NCBI GenBank assembly: GCA_949825045.1
Contig: OX463820.1
Span: 9,498,501 to 9,562,500, forward strand
Direction of reading: 5' to 3'
DNA length: 64,000 nucleotides
Origin: Argyresthia goedartella
Taxonomy: Eukaryota; Arthropoda; Insecta; Lepidoptera; Argyresthiidae
In this document: positions 55,113-64,000 of the stretch, in pieces
Position numbering within the stretch: the stretch's first letter is position 1
How the letters are laid out: each line of letters begins with the position of its first letter
The notes under the pieces: generated by a model
The model's input: only the letters and a program-made list of their open reading frames with translations
Told to the model about the DNA's origin: nothing
The model's database searches: none
Translations under genes and position numbers: made by a program

Positions 55113-55253
55113 TACAGTTATTGGTGCGGCTACTATCATACCCTATGTACTTACGTAACCATAGGTATGTTCTTAAGTTTCTATGTTAGGAAGTCAGCTT
55201 TCCACTAACAGAACAGGCTCGCGAGGTCTACAGCTCACAGAGACACTACTTAA
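55113..55253 (+). repeat. 'Cells-of-140' repeat module, copy 3
   Basis: TTATTGGTGCGGCTACTATC, CAGCTTTCCACTAACAGAAC and GAGGTCTACAGCTCACAGAG match copies at 17259 and 53664. Confidence 0.68.
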
Positions 55254-55257
55254 TAAT

Positions 55258-55375
55258 TGAGTTGCGGCGATGGGCTAGCCTCCTGTCAAGAAAAATAATT
55301 ATATGCATAACTGCGAAAAATTATGCCTCTGTCCCCCGTATGGGAAAAGGCTTGACGCTATATTATATTAAATCA
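55258..55375 (+). mobile_element. Common SINE tail, headless
   Basis: TGCGGCGATGGGCTAGCCTC, CTCTGTCCCCCGTATGGGAA and GGCTTGACGCTATATTAT are the 3' tail of the type B/C SINEs. No tRNA-like head precedes it. Confidence 0.7.
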
Positions 55376-55487
55376 AATGTCACCAGAGATTGGATGTATG
55401 TTTTATTTTATCGACTCATTCGCAAACGCTCCTAATATTTCTGTAGTTAGTAAAAATTTGCTCCTATTAAGAAGTTATTTTTGATTT

Positions 55488-56000
55488 CATATTCATATTC
55501 ATATTCTTTATTGCACAGAAAACATAGATAAACAGACAGTTACAATAAATTTTATAGGCAAAGGCGAGCTTATCTCTAAAAAGAGATTTCTTCCAGCAAA
55601 CCTAGGTAAGACAGGAGTTTTTGTGAAAAAGGACAGTCCTAGTGCGCAATAAAACTGTATACATACGTAAGAAAATAACTTTTAACATATAAATAAAATA
55701 TACCTAATAAAAAAATATATATCTCAACTATATAAAATACACTAGATAGCATGCACAATTGCACATATATAAACTACAAAATATCATACATATACTTACA
55801 TAAATATGATACCGATTACGGAAGAGAAAGGAAATACGCTTTCAATCTTTTCCTAAAAGTGAAAATTTAGGGACTATCCCTAATAGTGCAGGGAAGTGCG
55901 TTCCACAGTCGGATTGCCCTTAACCTAAAAGATTTCAATTTATTTGCGAATAAGTTGTACCTACCAAGATTAAATTTAATATTTATTTATGTTTGGAAGC
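55488..56000 (-). mobile_element. LINE 3' end with RT C-terminus (RAIRLWNALP type)
   Basis: The minus strand encodes INIKFNLGRYNLFANKLKSF, RLRAIRLWNALPCTIRDSP and then TAA. The R-x-x-R-L-W-N-x-L-P motif is typical of the reverse-transcriptase C-terminus of CR1-like and related LINEs. The 3' UTR (TTTGCTGGAAGAAATCTCTT, AGAGATAAGCTCGCCTTTG, TGTGCAATAAAGAATATGAA) follows and ends in GAATAT repeats. Confidence 0.85.
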
Positions 56001-57341
56001 CAAATTATGCCATCCTCACATCACAACGAATCTCTGAGCAAGCGTAAGACAAGTATCGGAATATTTTGACAGTCGAATATGTTTTAAATCATGATTCGAA
56101 CCTACGCCGGCATCACCTACATCGGCATAAATGCTGCAGAAAATTAATAGCTAGTTGCTACCTCAAGACAAGCTCGACCAAGTAGATGCCGCTCAAATTT
56201 GCATAAGCACGTTAGACGCGGCTGCGGTTTTCGCCCTCATCGCAAGTGAACCCGCACCCATGACATAGTTTGTGCACCACCTTTAATACGAGTATAACAG
56301 TATACCACCACACATGGAACAGCGCAGCGATAATTAATATTTGCAGCGAGAAGGGGACATCGAACAGCGGTAAAAATGCCGGAAAAGTTGACAGCAAACG
56401 TATCGCTGTTCAAAAATCGAACACGAACATACCTGAAACAAACGAAAGCGCAATCGGTACAGGAAAAGACGAACAAAAATTCGACAAAAAGATCGCAAAA
56501 CATCCCGCGCCTGTGTCCGGCCGGCACAATGCCTTTACGACGGCGGCGGGTAAATAACGTTTGGAAAAATGTTAAAAACTCCCGCTCAGTTTGCGGGTTC
56601 CGGGTAAACACGTCGCGTGGACCCTTATTGCGCTGATCTGCCCATTTAGACGGTCCCTCGCCCTTTGCATTGCAGCGGGAAAAAAGAATACGGCGGCGAA
56701 TTCAATTTCCAATATCCATTTTTGACGTTTCCTGATTAGAACACAGTTTTGTCGTCAGAGCGCTCGGACGGGATTATGCGGGGCCGTTTCGTGTCGTTTT
56801 CGTGGGTTTCGATTTGCCTATTTTATTGTTCCGACCGTCAATTCGCGCTAAAAGGATTTTCTCCTCGACGTTTTTTCGATACCGTTTTGTGACTCGATAA
56901 AGCCGTCTCGAAACCGCAACGTATAAGCGCCGACATGATCGCAAGTTTTAAATGAGTCAAAACGAATGTTCGAGAAATAAAGTATTTATTGGTTCCACGA
57001 AACGTTTCTGAGGACGCTCTAATACATCTCTCGAGTGTCTTTGAATCGTCTTTGAGTAATAATAAATATATCATAGTTATCCCCGAGGGAGGAATAAAAG
57101 GGAAAATAAAACAAATCGTTCTATCTAAGGGCCCTCGCGGAAGGGTCCAGCAAGGAAAACGATTAATATTAACTGTTATTGTTATTACCACTTTATTGGT
57201 ACGATTTAATATTTTTATTGTCTTTATTATCTGAAAGAGGTAAGTTTTCAGAAATGCTTCTTATCTCTGGGGCAATAAAATCATACCGGAGAGTGATGAC
57301 ATAATATTGGTTTCATCATTTAGCGTCCATTCGCCGTATTA
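56001..57341. other. Unassigned, higher-complexity DNA
   Basis: 56200-57000 is GC-balanced and free of recognised repeats. It holds overlapping frames on both strands (56237-56611 minus, 124 codons; 56270-56557 plus, 95 codons; 56376-56633 plus, 86 codons). None shows a domain. The plus 95-codon frame is Lys/Asn-rich (GKNAGKVDSKRIAVQKSN). It could be conserved non-coding DNA or an unrecognised exon. Confidence 0.35.
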
Positions 57342-57573
57342 TACAGGTTGTAACAGAAAGGTTAAGGCATATTTCAGGGTGTAGTCATTGTTAGGGACTT
57401 CGTTACGAACAAATTTCTCTATGAAGCTGAGTTTATTAGAGCAATTTTATTTTTCACTTCACAGTTATTAGTGAAAAATAAAGCTGCTCCGATCAAATCG
57501 GTGCCACAATAAAAGTTGTTCAGAATGATGTCCCTAACAACTCCTTAAAATACGACGCCCATCACCACTAGGC
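57342..57573. mobile_element. Fold-back MITE (TACARGYTGTAACA family), copy 2, truncated
   Basis: The left end TACAGGTTGTAACAGAAAGG is intact after a TA (57340-57341). The inverted right arm (GATGTCCCTAACAACTCC) is present but its terminal ~20 bp is gone. Confidence 0.68.
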
Positions 57574-57721
57574 AAATCGTTTGGTATTATGAAGAAACCG
57601 TTGAGCTTTGACTTAGTAGTTTAGTTTCTATGGCGATAATTACATTCTACTAAATAAACGCAAAAAATAAGAGGCAAAAGAAATAGTATGAACCGCAATT
57701 ATTGTACTACTGACGATCAAT

Positions 57722-58505
57722 CAATCAATCATATGTTTTTATTACTGTAGATATTTACCTATACTTAGCAATCGTTATTTTTTTCCTCTCCTCTACATTG
57801 GACCACTGTGGGAGTAGAAGGGTAGAAACTCCCACAGATTAATTTTTAGATCTCTTTAAAAAATTGGTTGTGTTTAAGTGATTAAATATGGCCAGCGCCA
57901 GGGGACGCGAACAGAGAAATGCATCTTTAGCTTCAATTCTAGGCTAAACTAGACAATACAAAAATGTAGGATAAATATATGTTATAAAAGGTCTATTAGA
58001 GATAAGAATGGGCTTTTAAAATTACCGGATATCTGTTATATTTAATACTTAAAAATATTTTTCGCAATGCATTATTATTCAACTAAATGAACAAGCGCTC
58101 GGAGACGGAATCAGTTTCCTATATGAAACTTAAACGCAAAAATAGGTAAAAAAAAGGGATTTTTTTTTGTTGTTTTATTTTATTTTTAGTGATATTATTA
58201 CAGGAGTTTAGTAATATTTTCTATAATTTTCTTGATCTCAAATCTCGGGCTGCCCCGCGGGGCTTTGCGCGGGAGCATGCGACAGTCTGCTTCGACGCGA
58301 TGCGACGGGTATTTGTTTTCTTTGTCTAATTATCTATGCCATTGGCCCTTGTTCAGCCCTTAAGTTATACTATTCTTACAATATTCATTGTAATATCAAT
58401 TAAGCAGGAATAAATAATAACAAAATTATTAACAGCAAGTTCTGTGTTGAGTTAGATTTACCCCATACAGTCCCGTAATCTAGAACATTGTAATATCCAT
58501 TTTTA
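57722..58505 (-). mobile_element. LINE 3' end (LPFEQFKKHVK family) split by ~500 bp
   Basis: The 3' UTR end lies at 57722-57888 (TTTTTATTACTGTAGATATT, GACCACTGTGGGAGTAG) and the adjoining part at 58386-58505 (TTAAGCAGGAATAAATAATA, ACCCCATACAGTCCCG). The intervening 57889-58385 is foreign sequence with a GC-rich patch (GGGCTGCCCCGCGGGGC) and no recognised element. Confidence 0.7.
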
Positions 58506-58745
58506 GGGTTCCGTAGAGAAAAAAGTAATCCTTATAATTTCGTCAAGTCTGTCTGTCCGTCCGTCCGTATGTCACAGCACCTATATGGATGTCTATAGAT
58601 AGGTATTTAAAAATGACGTCGAGGATGGAAAAAGGTGTCTCCCCCCCCCAACTAACTATTAAAGTAAGAGAGTGAAAATCGAACTCTAAACACGATTAAT
58701 GAAGGAAATTATGTGGAATTTAATTTAATGCATAACATAAGTTGT

Positions 58746-59114
58746 TTTATCTACACACGTATCATAAACCCTCTTTACTGCGTACAAAAACCGCACGTTA
58801 CGATCAGCATAGTGTTAAACTATTCGGTAAAAACTCATTTCTTATCTGAAAAATTACAAATTATGACCATAATGTGCAGTTTTTCTACATATTATGACAT
58901 TCAAATTTCGAATGCCGACGCCCGCCTGCATGCCGCCCCTAGTTTGTCTGTGAAGTTGTTACTACAGAACAAGCTAAACAGCTGCAGAGCCAAAATGCCG
59001 GTCAAACATGCGGTTCCTGAACACATCAAAGAGAGTTTATAATGTGTGTGTAGATAAACTAGTGTATGTAACTGTACATAATTAGGCATTATGTAGCAGT
59101 CACATAAACTACTA
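58746..59114 (+). repeat. ORF-bearing interspersed repeat, copy 4 (SNADAR family)
   Basis: This is the cleanest copy: TTATCTACACACGTATCATA at the left, the inner complement near 59038-59060, and GCAGTCACATAAACTACTA at the right. Its frame reads TYYDIQISNADARLHAAPSL, SVKLLLQNKLNSCRAKMPV, KHAVPEHIKESL and then a stop. The frame is open to 58713 upstream. No family is recognised. Confidence 0.78.
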
Positions 59115-59939
59115 TTATCGGTATAATTTATCATTTTAAAATTAATGGATTCTCCGCTTATTCTCATATTACCCACTTCATATTCGGTTGCAACTTACAA
59201 CGATGCCATGATTTCCTGCTGTTATGGACTTTTCCTGATGACTTTCGATTACAAAGACAAAGTAAACACGCGTGGCCTTACAAACAGCACTTTCTAAGTA
59301 AATCTTACCTAATACCAATTGTACCTAAGTAAAAGCTCTGGCAAGCCTTTACAAAGTGGCGCTTGCTGCTAGTGTAAACAAAATTAACCCTTCCAAACAA
59401 AGTCGTTGGAGAAGTCTACATAGCCGTCCGTTTTCATCGCCGTCGTTAATAAATTATCGCACAAACGCGCGTTTTTTGTCAAGTTTTAACTAAGTTCATC
59501 GGATGTAAAACTGTAATTGATGAAGTAATTTAGTTTGCTTATCTTTCCCTTGTACTTAATAAACATAATTAGCAATAATGCAAATCAAATCAAATAATTT
59601 ATTTGTGGAAATAGATTTTACATCAGATGGTGTGAATCTAAGTTGAGATTGATGTTTCATAGTACGCTATTTTTAGCCATTTGGTACACAGAATGGAATG
59701 AAAACTGTTAAATCTATAAATTAAAAAATAATTATTGGACGGGGTAGCGAGCCCAATAAGTAAAGATCTTAATTTATCATTTAAGTATTCTTTAGTGCTG
59801 TACTGTCTTATCTGTTAGTGCACTACGACCAATATAAACATATACAATACGAGTATAGCAAGCGGTCATTAGACTCTACTTTAATCGCTTCGTGGCTAAG
59901 GCTATTTATATAGGTAACTCTTCAATAATCAATCATTCT
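59115..59939. other. Unassigned AT-rich DNA
   Basis: No gene or repeat is recognised. Confidence 0.5.
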
Positions 59940-60048
59940 AAATTTCTTTATTGCCACAAATAATCGAAAAACAAGAAGTACCTACATAAAAAAGTGTACC
60001 AAGGCGAGCTTATCTCAAATAAGAGATCTCTTCCAGCAAATCAAGTTC
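59940..60048 (-). mobile_element. LINE 3' end (GGAAGAAATCTCT type)
   Basis: The minus strand reads TTTGCTGGAAGAGATCTCTT, GAGATAAGCTCGCCTTGG and GGCAATAAAGAAATTTAGAA. Only the terminal part is present. Confidence 0.75.
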
Positions 60049-60423
60049 CGATGCAAACGCTTGAGTCTTCTTTAGCTTCTGTGCAAGTAGCTTACGGAGA
60101 CACACTCGCCGAGCGTTCACACGCCGCGTTCGAACCGCCTATTCTACCACCCAACGTTTCTCTCCATCAACTATGTACCAGCACGGTCATCTTCAGTGAC
60201 GCCCCGCGATTCCTCCCCGGGGCACCATTCGCCCCGGATTTATTCCGTCTACCGTCCAAACGACACCGCCGAGTGCGAACCTAAAACGACAACCCAAGTG
60301 CCCATTTGAGGAACTAATCAGCGCCCTTGGTTTTGCATGTTGTTGACAGTTGACAGTTGACAGTTGCGACTATAGGTATAATGTACGTGTGACGCACGCA
60401 TATGAAAGTTGCAAAAAATCAAT
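60049..60423 (+). other. Unassigned sequence with an open frame
   Basis: The frame continuing from the LINE tail is open to 60284 (SSLASVQVAYGDTLAERSH, RFLPGAPFAPDLFRLPSKR). The sequence is GC-balanced and unique-looking, but no family is recognised. It ends with a triple GTTGACA repeat near 60343-60364. Confidence 0.3.
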
Positions 60424-60510
60424 TCAAAATTTATTTATAACTCTAGATATTTACTTATAGTAAAGGAAATTTGTTTGCCTCTTTTGTACAATGGACCACT
60501 GTGAGGTAAG
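60424..60510 (-). mobile_element. LINE 3' UTR fragment (LPFEQFKKHVK family), diverged
   Basis: TTTATTTATAACTCTAGATA, GCCTCTTTTGTACAATGGAC and CACTGTGAGG align with the 3' UTR of the other copies. Confidence 0.6.
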
Positions 60511-62354
60511 AACTGATGATCCTTTTGGAGTTTATACCAAGCCCATTATTAGGTAATATTATCTGTTGCAGTACAGAGCCCAACCGATACGCAGATGAAA
60601 AGCCGAGCCGAGCCAAAAATTTCCCCCTTATTCCATTGTAATAGAGTGCAACCCTATGAAAAATCCATTGTATCTACCCATTCTGAGGGTGTCTGAGGGC
60701 TTTTTCTTTGAAATTTGTCGCTCGACCAATCAACTATGGTACACCGTAGAGAAGGTAGATTATTCCTCTAATTCCGGTAGCAAAAAATTGTTCGCGGTTT
60801 GCTCAGGATCAATATTTCCAGGCGGCCGCTTCTGGGAAGCGCGGTCGTATGGAAGGTGTGCTTGTGCGACAGTTATAATAATCTGTCATCGTTCTTATGA
60901 AGGGAATGTTAAACATTTGTTGCAGATTTCTAGAACCATACACTTTTACACAAAACAACATTAATATTACTATATATATAATTAAAATTAAACTAATTTT
61001 GTTTTGCCAATGGAGGGTGTCATTGTCGCTGCCGCGCATTGAGCCCAGCAATGACGTAGCTTTTTTCCTTATTAAAGTATAGAACCATCAATTCCACTAT
61101 TACATGCGTTATAAGAACTACGATTACTGCATTTGAGTAAATATATTACATAATGCCATATATTACAAATTTTCAAGTCAACATTCGTTAAATTTAACAA
61201 AGCTGGCTAGTTTACATCAGTACAATTGTAACTTGTCATTTCAATACTAATCGCACCAAACTTCTTCTTGTAGAGAAAGTGGCGCCCTCGCGTAGATGAA
61301 TTTTGTGCAGTTGTGAAGCGTTTTATTACACCGTATAAGATGTTTTTAGCCTTGATTAGATTAAATCGTAAAGGTGGGAAGGGTTGAGTAGGGATTCGTG
61401 TTGATAGTGCTTGTTTGCATGCGAACGTGTCTAGAAGTCTAGACTAGTTAGAGTGGCTTGTAGGTGCAGGCTCTGAGATTATTATGTAAAGCGCGCGTGA
61501 AGATTTTGCTATCTTAGTCTTACACGGAAAGTTTTCTGGAGAGGATTGACAGTACTCGAAGAAATCAAAAAGAGTTCTGATCTATCAGATAATAAAAAAG
61601 TATTTAAAACTAAGTCCCCTCCCCTTTAAGAAACGTTGTTAAGATCGTCGTCTGCATACTGAAACTGATGACAATTTGACAATTCTATGGATTGACAAAA
61701 CAACAGTTTCTCAAAAATAGTATGAAATGAATCTAAAAAGTATTTAATGGACAATTTTTAGAAGTGTCCAGGAAAACGCAAAAGTGTCCAGTAAGTAAGT
61801 ATGAAATCCCATTACATATAATTTTTTTTTCAAAGATAAGCTAAGAAGGTTATTGCCAGTTAAGGGTCTTTAATAAAAAGAAGGTACCATAGAGGTTGAC
61901 GTGTCCGAATTGCATTTATTTTGCATGATGTATAATAGCGGAAATCTTAGTTCATTCGTATGTTTTACTATTTTGATACTAATTAGAAATTAGGAATTCG
62001 ATACTAACAAAAAAAAAACACAAAAACATAAAACTAATACAAAATGTATGTGTTTATTCTATCGGGGTTGTGGCATAATATCAGTTTCTTAAACAACATA
62101 AAGCAAATAAAAAAATCGCTCTTTTATTTTGGCGGGATTGACTTCATTGAAATAAAATATTTAGGAAAGAATAAAAATAGCTAACTATATAATTGTCCAT
62201 CAATAAACTTCTAACTTGTATTCAAACATATTGTTTTATTTTTGAGAAAAGCACTCTATACACGCTTCGACCATAAGTGCCAATCTGGCCTCGTATATAA
62301 ATCATACTCGTCCAGGATAGCTTACTTACTGGTCTCTGCAGTAATGTACTATAA
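60511..62354. other. Unassigned AT-rich DNA
   Basis: No gene or recognised repeat is present. The longest frame (60656-60961, 102 codons) has no motif. Confidence 0.45.
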
Positions 62355-62757
62355 AACCGGTCAAGTGCGAGTCTAAATCGCGCACGAAGGGTTCCGTACC
62401 ACCGTTCAATGGAAGCGATGGTGTGGAGTGAATAGTTTGGATTTTACACAGCAAAATATTGTTTACAAAGTTATTGGTGCGGTTACTTTCACACTCCATG
62501 TACGTAACCAGGTGCATCCATAAGTTTGTATGTGGTATTGAAAGAATTGTTGTATGGGAGCCCTCTTAAATATTTCTTTTATCCTGTTTTTTAGTATTTG
62601 TTGTTATAGCGGCAATATAAATACATCATCTGTGAAAATTCCAACTGTCTAACTATCACGGTTCGTGAGATACAGCCTGGTGACAGACGGACGGACGGAC
62701 AGCGGAGTCTTAGTAATAGGGTCCCGTTTGGAACCCTTCGGGTACGGAACCCTAAAA
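62355..62757 (+). repeat. GGTTCCGTACC repeat element, copy 3
   Basis: CCGGTCAAGTGCGAGTCTAA, GAAGGGTTCCGTACCACCG, TTATTGGTGCGGTTACTTTC, GACGGACGGACGG and GGGTACGGAACCC are present. Over most of its length it is almost identical to the copy at 43749-44150. Confidence 0.85.
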
Positions 62758-63118
62758 AGTAAATTCATCTGCTCTAAGCAAAACCCAGGCAGTTTCCTAA
62801 AATCGTAACAAACGAGATTACCCTTTCGTAACAAACCACGATCAGTATTCGGGACCGGATATTCAATTCGCGCGCATGTCCGAAGTCGACTCAAACAAAT
62901 ATTTATCAAAAGCCTGTAAGGAATACGTAAAGTGACATAAAACATGGCGGGTCACAGTAGACGTCGAGGTGATGGATTACTTCCAGTGACCGTCGCGCGT
63001 TACTATTTCCTATCGGAATAAAGAATTACCATATGCGCCTCTTGGTCAATACTATACCTCGAGGGTAGGTGAGGGTGGAAGATGATTTTTTAGAGATTTT
63101 GAGATTTACAGAGACATT
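62758..63118. other. Unassigned DNA
   Basis: No gene is recognised. Confidence 0.5.
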
Positions 63119-63293
63119 AAAACATTTATATACAGGCGCATACATTACTTCTGACCCCAGACTAGTATACCCTGTGACGTGGGAACTAGAAAAGCGACAT
63201 CAAACACATGTCAACATCCAAGTACTGTGTTTTTTTTGTTACCCCAGCCGGGGTCGAACCCGGTACCACTCGCAGCGCCACCAGAGGTCATCG
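63119..63293 (-). mobile_element. tRNA-derived SINE, head type B, copy 5
   Basis: The minus-strand head has GACCTCTGGTGGCGCTGCG and a B box GGGTTCGACCCCGGC with a ~20-bp deletion between them. The body (TTCCCACGTCACAGGGTATA, GGGGTCAGAAGTAATGTATG) follows. Confidence 0.8.
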
Positions 63294-63458
63294 AGATTTA
63301 AATCGTAGGCAACCAGATCTGGTATCCACACATAGTTCCGAGAAGCATTAGATGTGTATTATTTTAGGTCACAAATAGTTGCACAATGTGCATCTACCAA
63401 TCCATCCAATCCATAGAGAGGTGGAATTTTGTACTTGAATTGTTTCATATATTTATTT

Positions 63459-63674
63459 GACAACCTCTGTGGCGCTGCGATTGTGGCTCGACCTTCTATG
63501 CGAAAGGCCCCAGGTTCGATCCCCGGCTGGGGAAAGAAAAAAGAGAATCCCCAGGTCTCGGCTGTTTATTTGTGTGTGACGTAGCTAGGCTTCTGGTTCC
63601 CACGACACAGGGTGTCCTAGTGTGGGGCCAGAAGCTATGTATGTGGCTGTATGTAAATGTTCATGTTTATACCA
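63459..63674 (+). mobile_element. tRNA-derived SINE, head type B, copy 6
   Basis: The head is ACCTCTGTGGCGCTGCGATT with an intact B box AGGTTCGATCCCCGGC. The body GGTTCCCACGACACAGGGTG and GTGTGGGGCCAGAAGCTATG runs to ATGTTCATGTTTATACC. It is inverted relative to copy 5 with 165 bp between them. Confidence 0.87.
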
Positions 63675-64000
63675 AATTATCCCCAAATCTCCAAGCGTAT
63701 CGGAAGATCCATCAAATTCGGTTCGGAGGAGACGTCTTCAATAGTCTTCATAACGTCTCCATACTAGTCCAGAACTCTATCGAGGCTCGGGTGCCGTTCG
63801 GGCATCCCTTCAAAAAGTTTTGATAATAACAACGACCGAGGGGAGGCGTGGGGACCGCGGGGGGAAATAATGTGACAGCCGATACGTCGCCCGCGCAACC
63901 TCCTCAGAGAATTTGAATAGAGAACGCCTTCATTTGTCCGGGGTCAGTAAACAGAAAAAGTAAACTGTAGGCTAATGTTGTTGTGACGTCTGAGAATTTT
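63675..64000. other. Unassigned DNA at the window edge
   Basis: GC-balanced sequence with no recognised feature. An open frame through 63572-63820 begins inside the SINE and has no motif. Confidence 0.45.

Noticed and set aside
56237..56633. Three overlapping ORFs on both strands
   Set aside because: They are mutually exclusive, have no domain, and are best explained by moderate-GC sequence with few stops.

Overview
The window looks like nuclear DNA from a moth or butterfly (Lepidoptera). It is AT-rich, has no bacterial-style gene packing, and is densely filled with transposable-element (TE) remnants. These include a BEL/Pao LTR retrotransposon, a mori-type (DD37D) mariner, several tRNA-derived SINE families, 5'-truncated LINE 3' ends, fold-back MITEs and the 'GGTTCCGTACC' repeat family. 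The species call is an inference from this repeat repertoire. No complete, confidently identified host gene is present.

Layout. 1-3.5 kb is mostly unassigned sequence with one weak exon candidate on the minus strand. 3.5-5.4 kb holds a complete but inactivated mariner (28-bp terminal inverted repeats, TA target duplication) followed by a short repeat that carries a shared reading frame. 5.5-8.1 kb is a pile-up of SINE modules with three kinds of tRNA-like head. 8-25 kb is mostly unassigned DNA with scattered MITEs, SINEs, LINE tails and hairpins. 25.2-32.0 kb is a BEL/Pao element bounded by two LTRs and a 5-bp CTCCA duplication. Its gag-pol has a frame break, in-frame stops and no recognisable RNase H region. 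32-49 kb contains a LINE tail, a good but unidentified minus-strand exon candidate (34.06-34.35 kb), a triplicated 167-bp repeat inside inverted repeats, a 79-bp-arm palindrome and a MITE inserted in a SINE. 48.3-49.36 kb is a GC/CpG-rich island that ends in a short ATG-initiated segment directly followed by a perfect GTAAGT splice donor. This is the best candidate for a host promoter and first exon on the plus strand. 49.4-64 kb is again TE-rich, and all six LINE 3' ends I recognise there lie on the minus strand.

How it fits together. The simplest reading is intergenic or intronic DNA, possibly the upstream region and first intron of a plus-strand gene starting near 49.3 kb, filled by successive TE insertions. 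Several nestings are visible: a MITE in a SINE at 42.17-42.42 kb, a LINE tail inside another repeat at 54.66-55.08 kb, and a hairpin module at the same point in two copies of one repeat. I found no CRISPR array, rRNA, functional tRNA gene or operon. I do not see a convincing new biological system. The most novel-looking items are the ORF-bearing repeat family, the SINE heads that share one tail, and the unassigned exon candidates.
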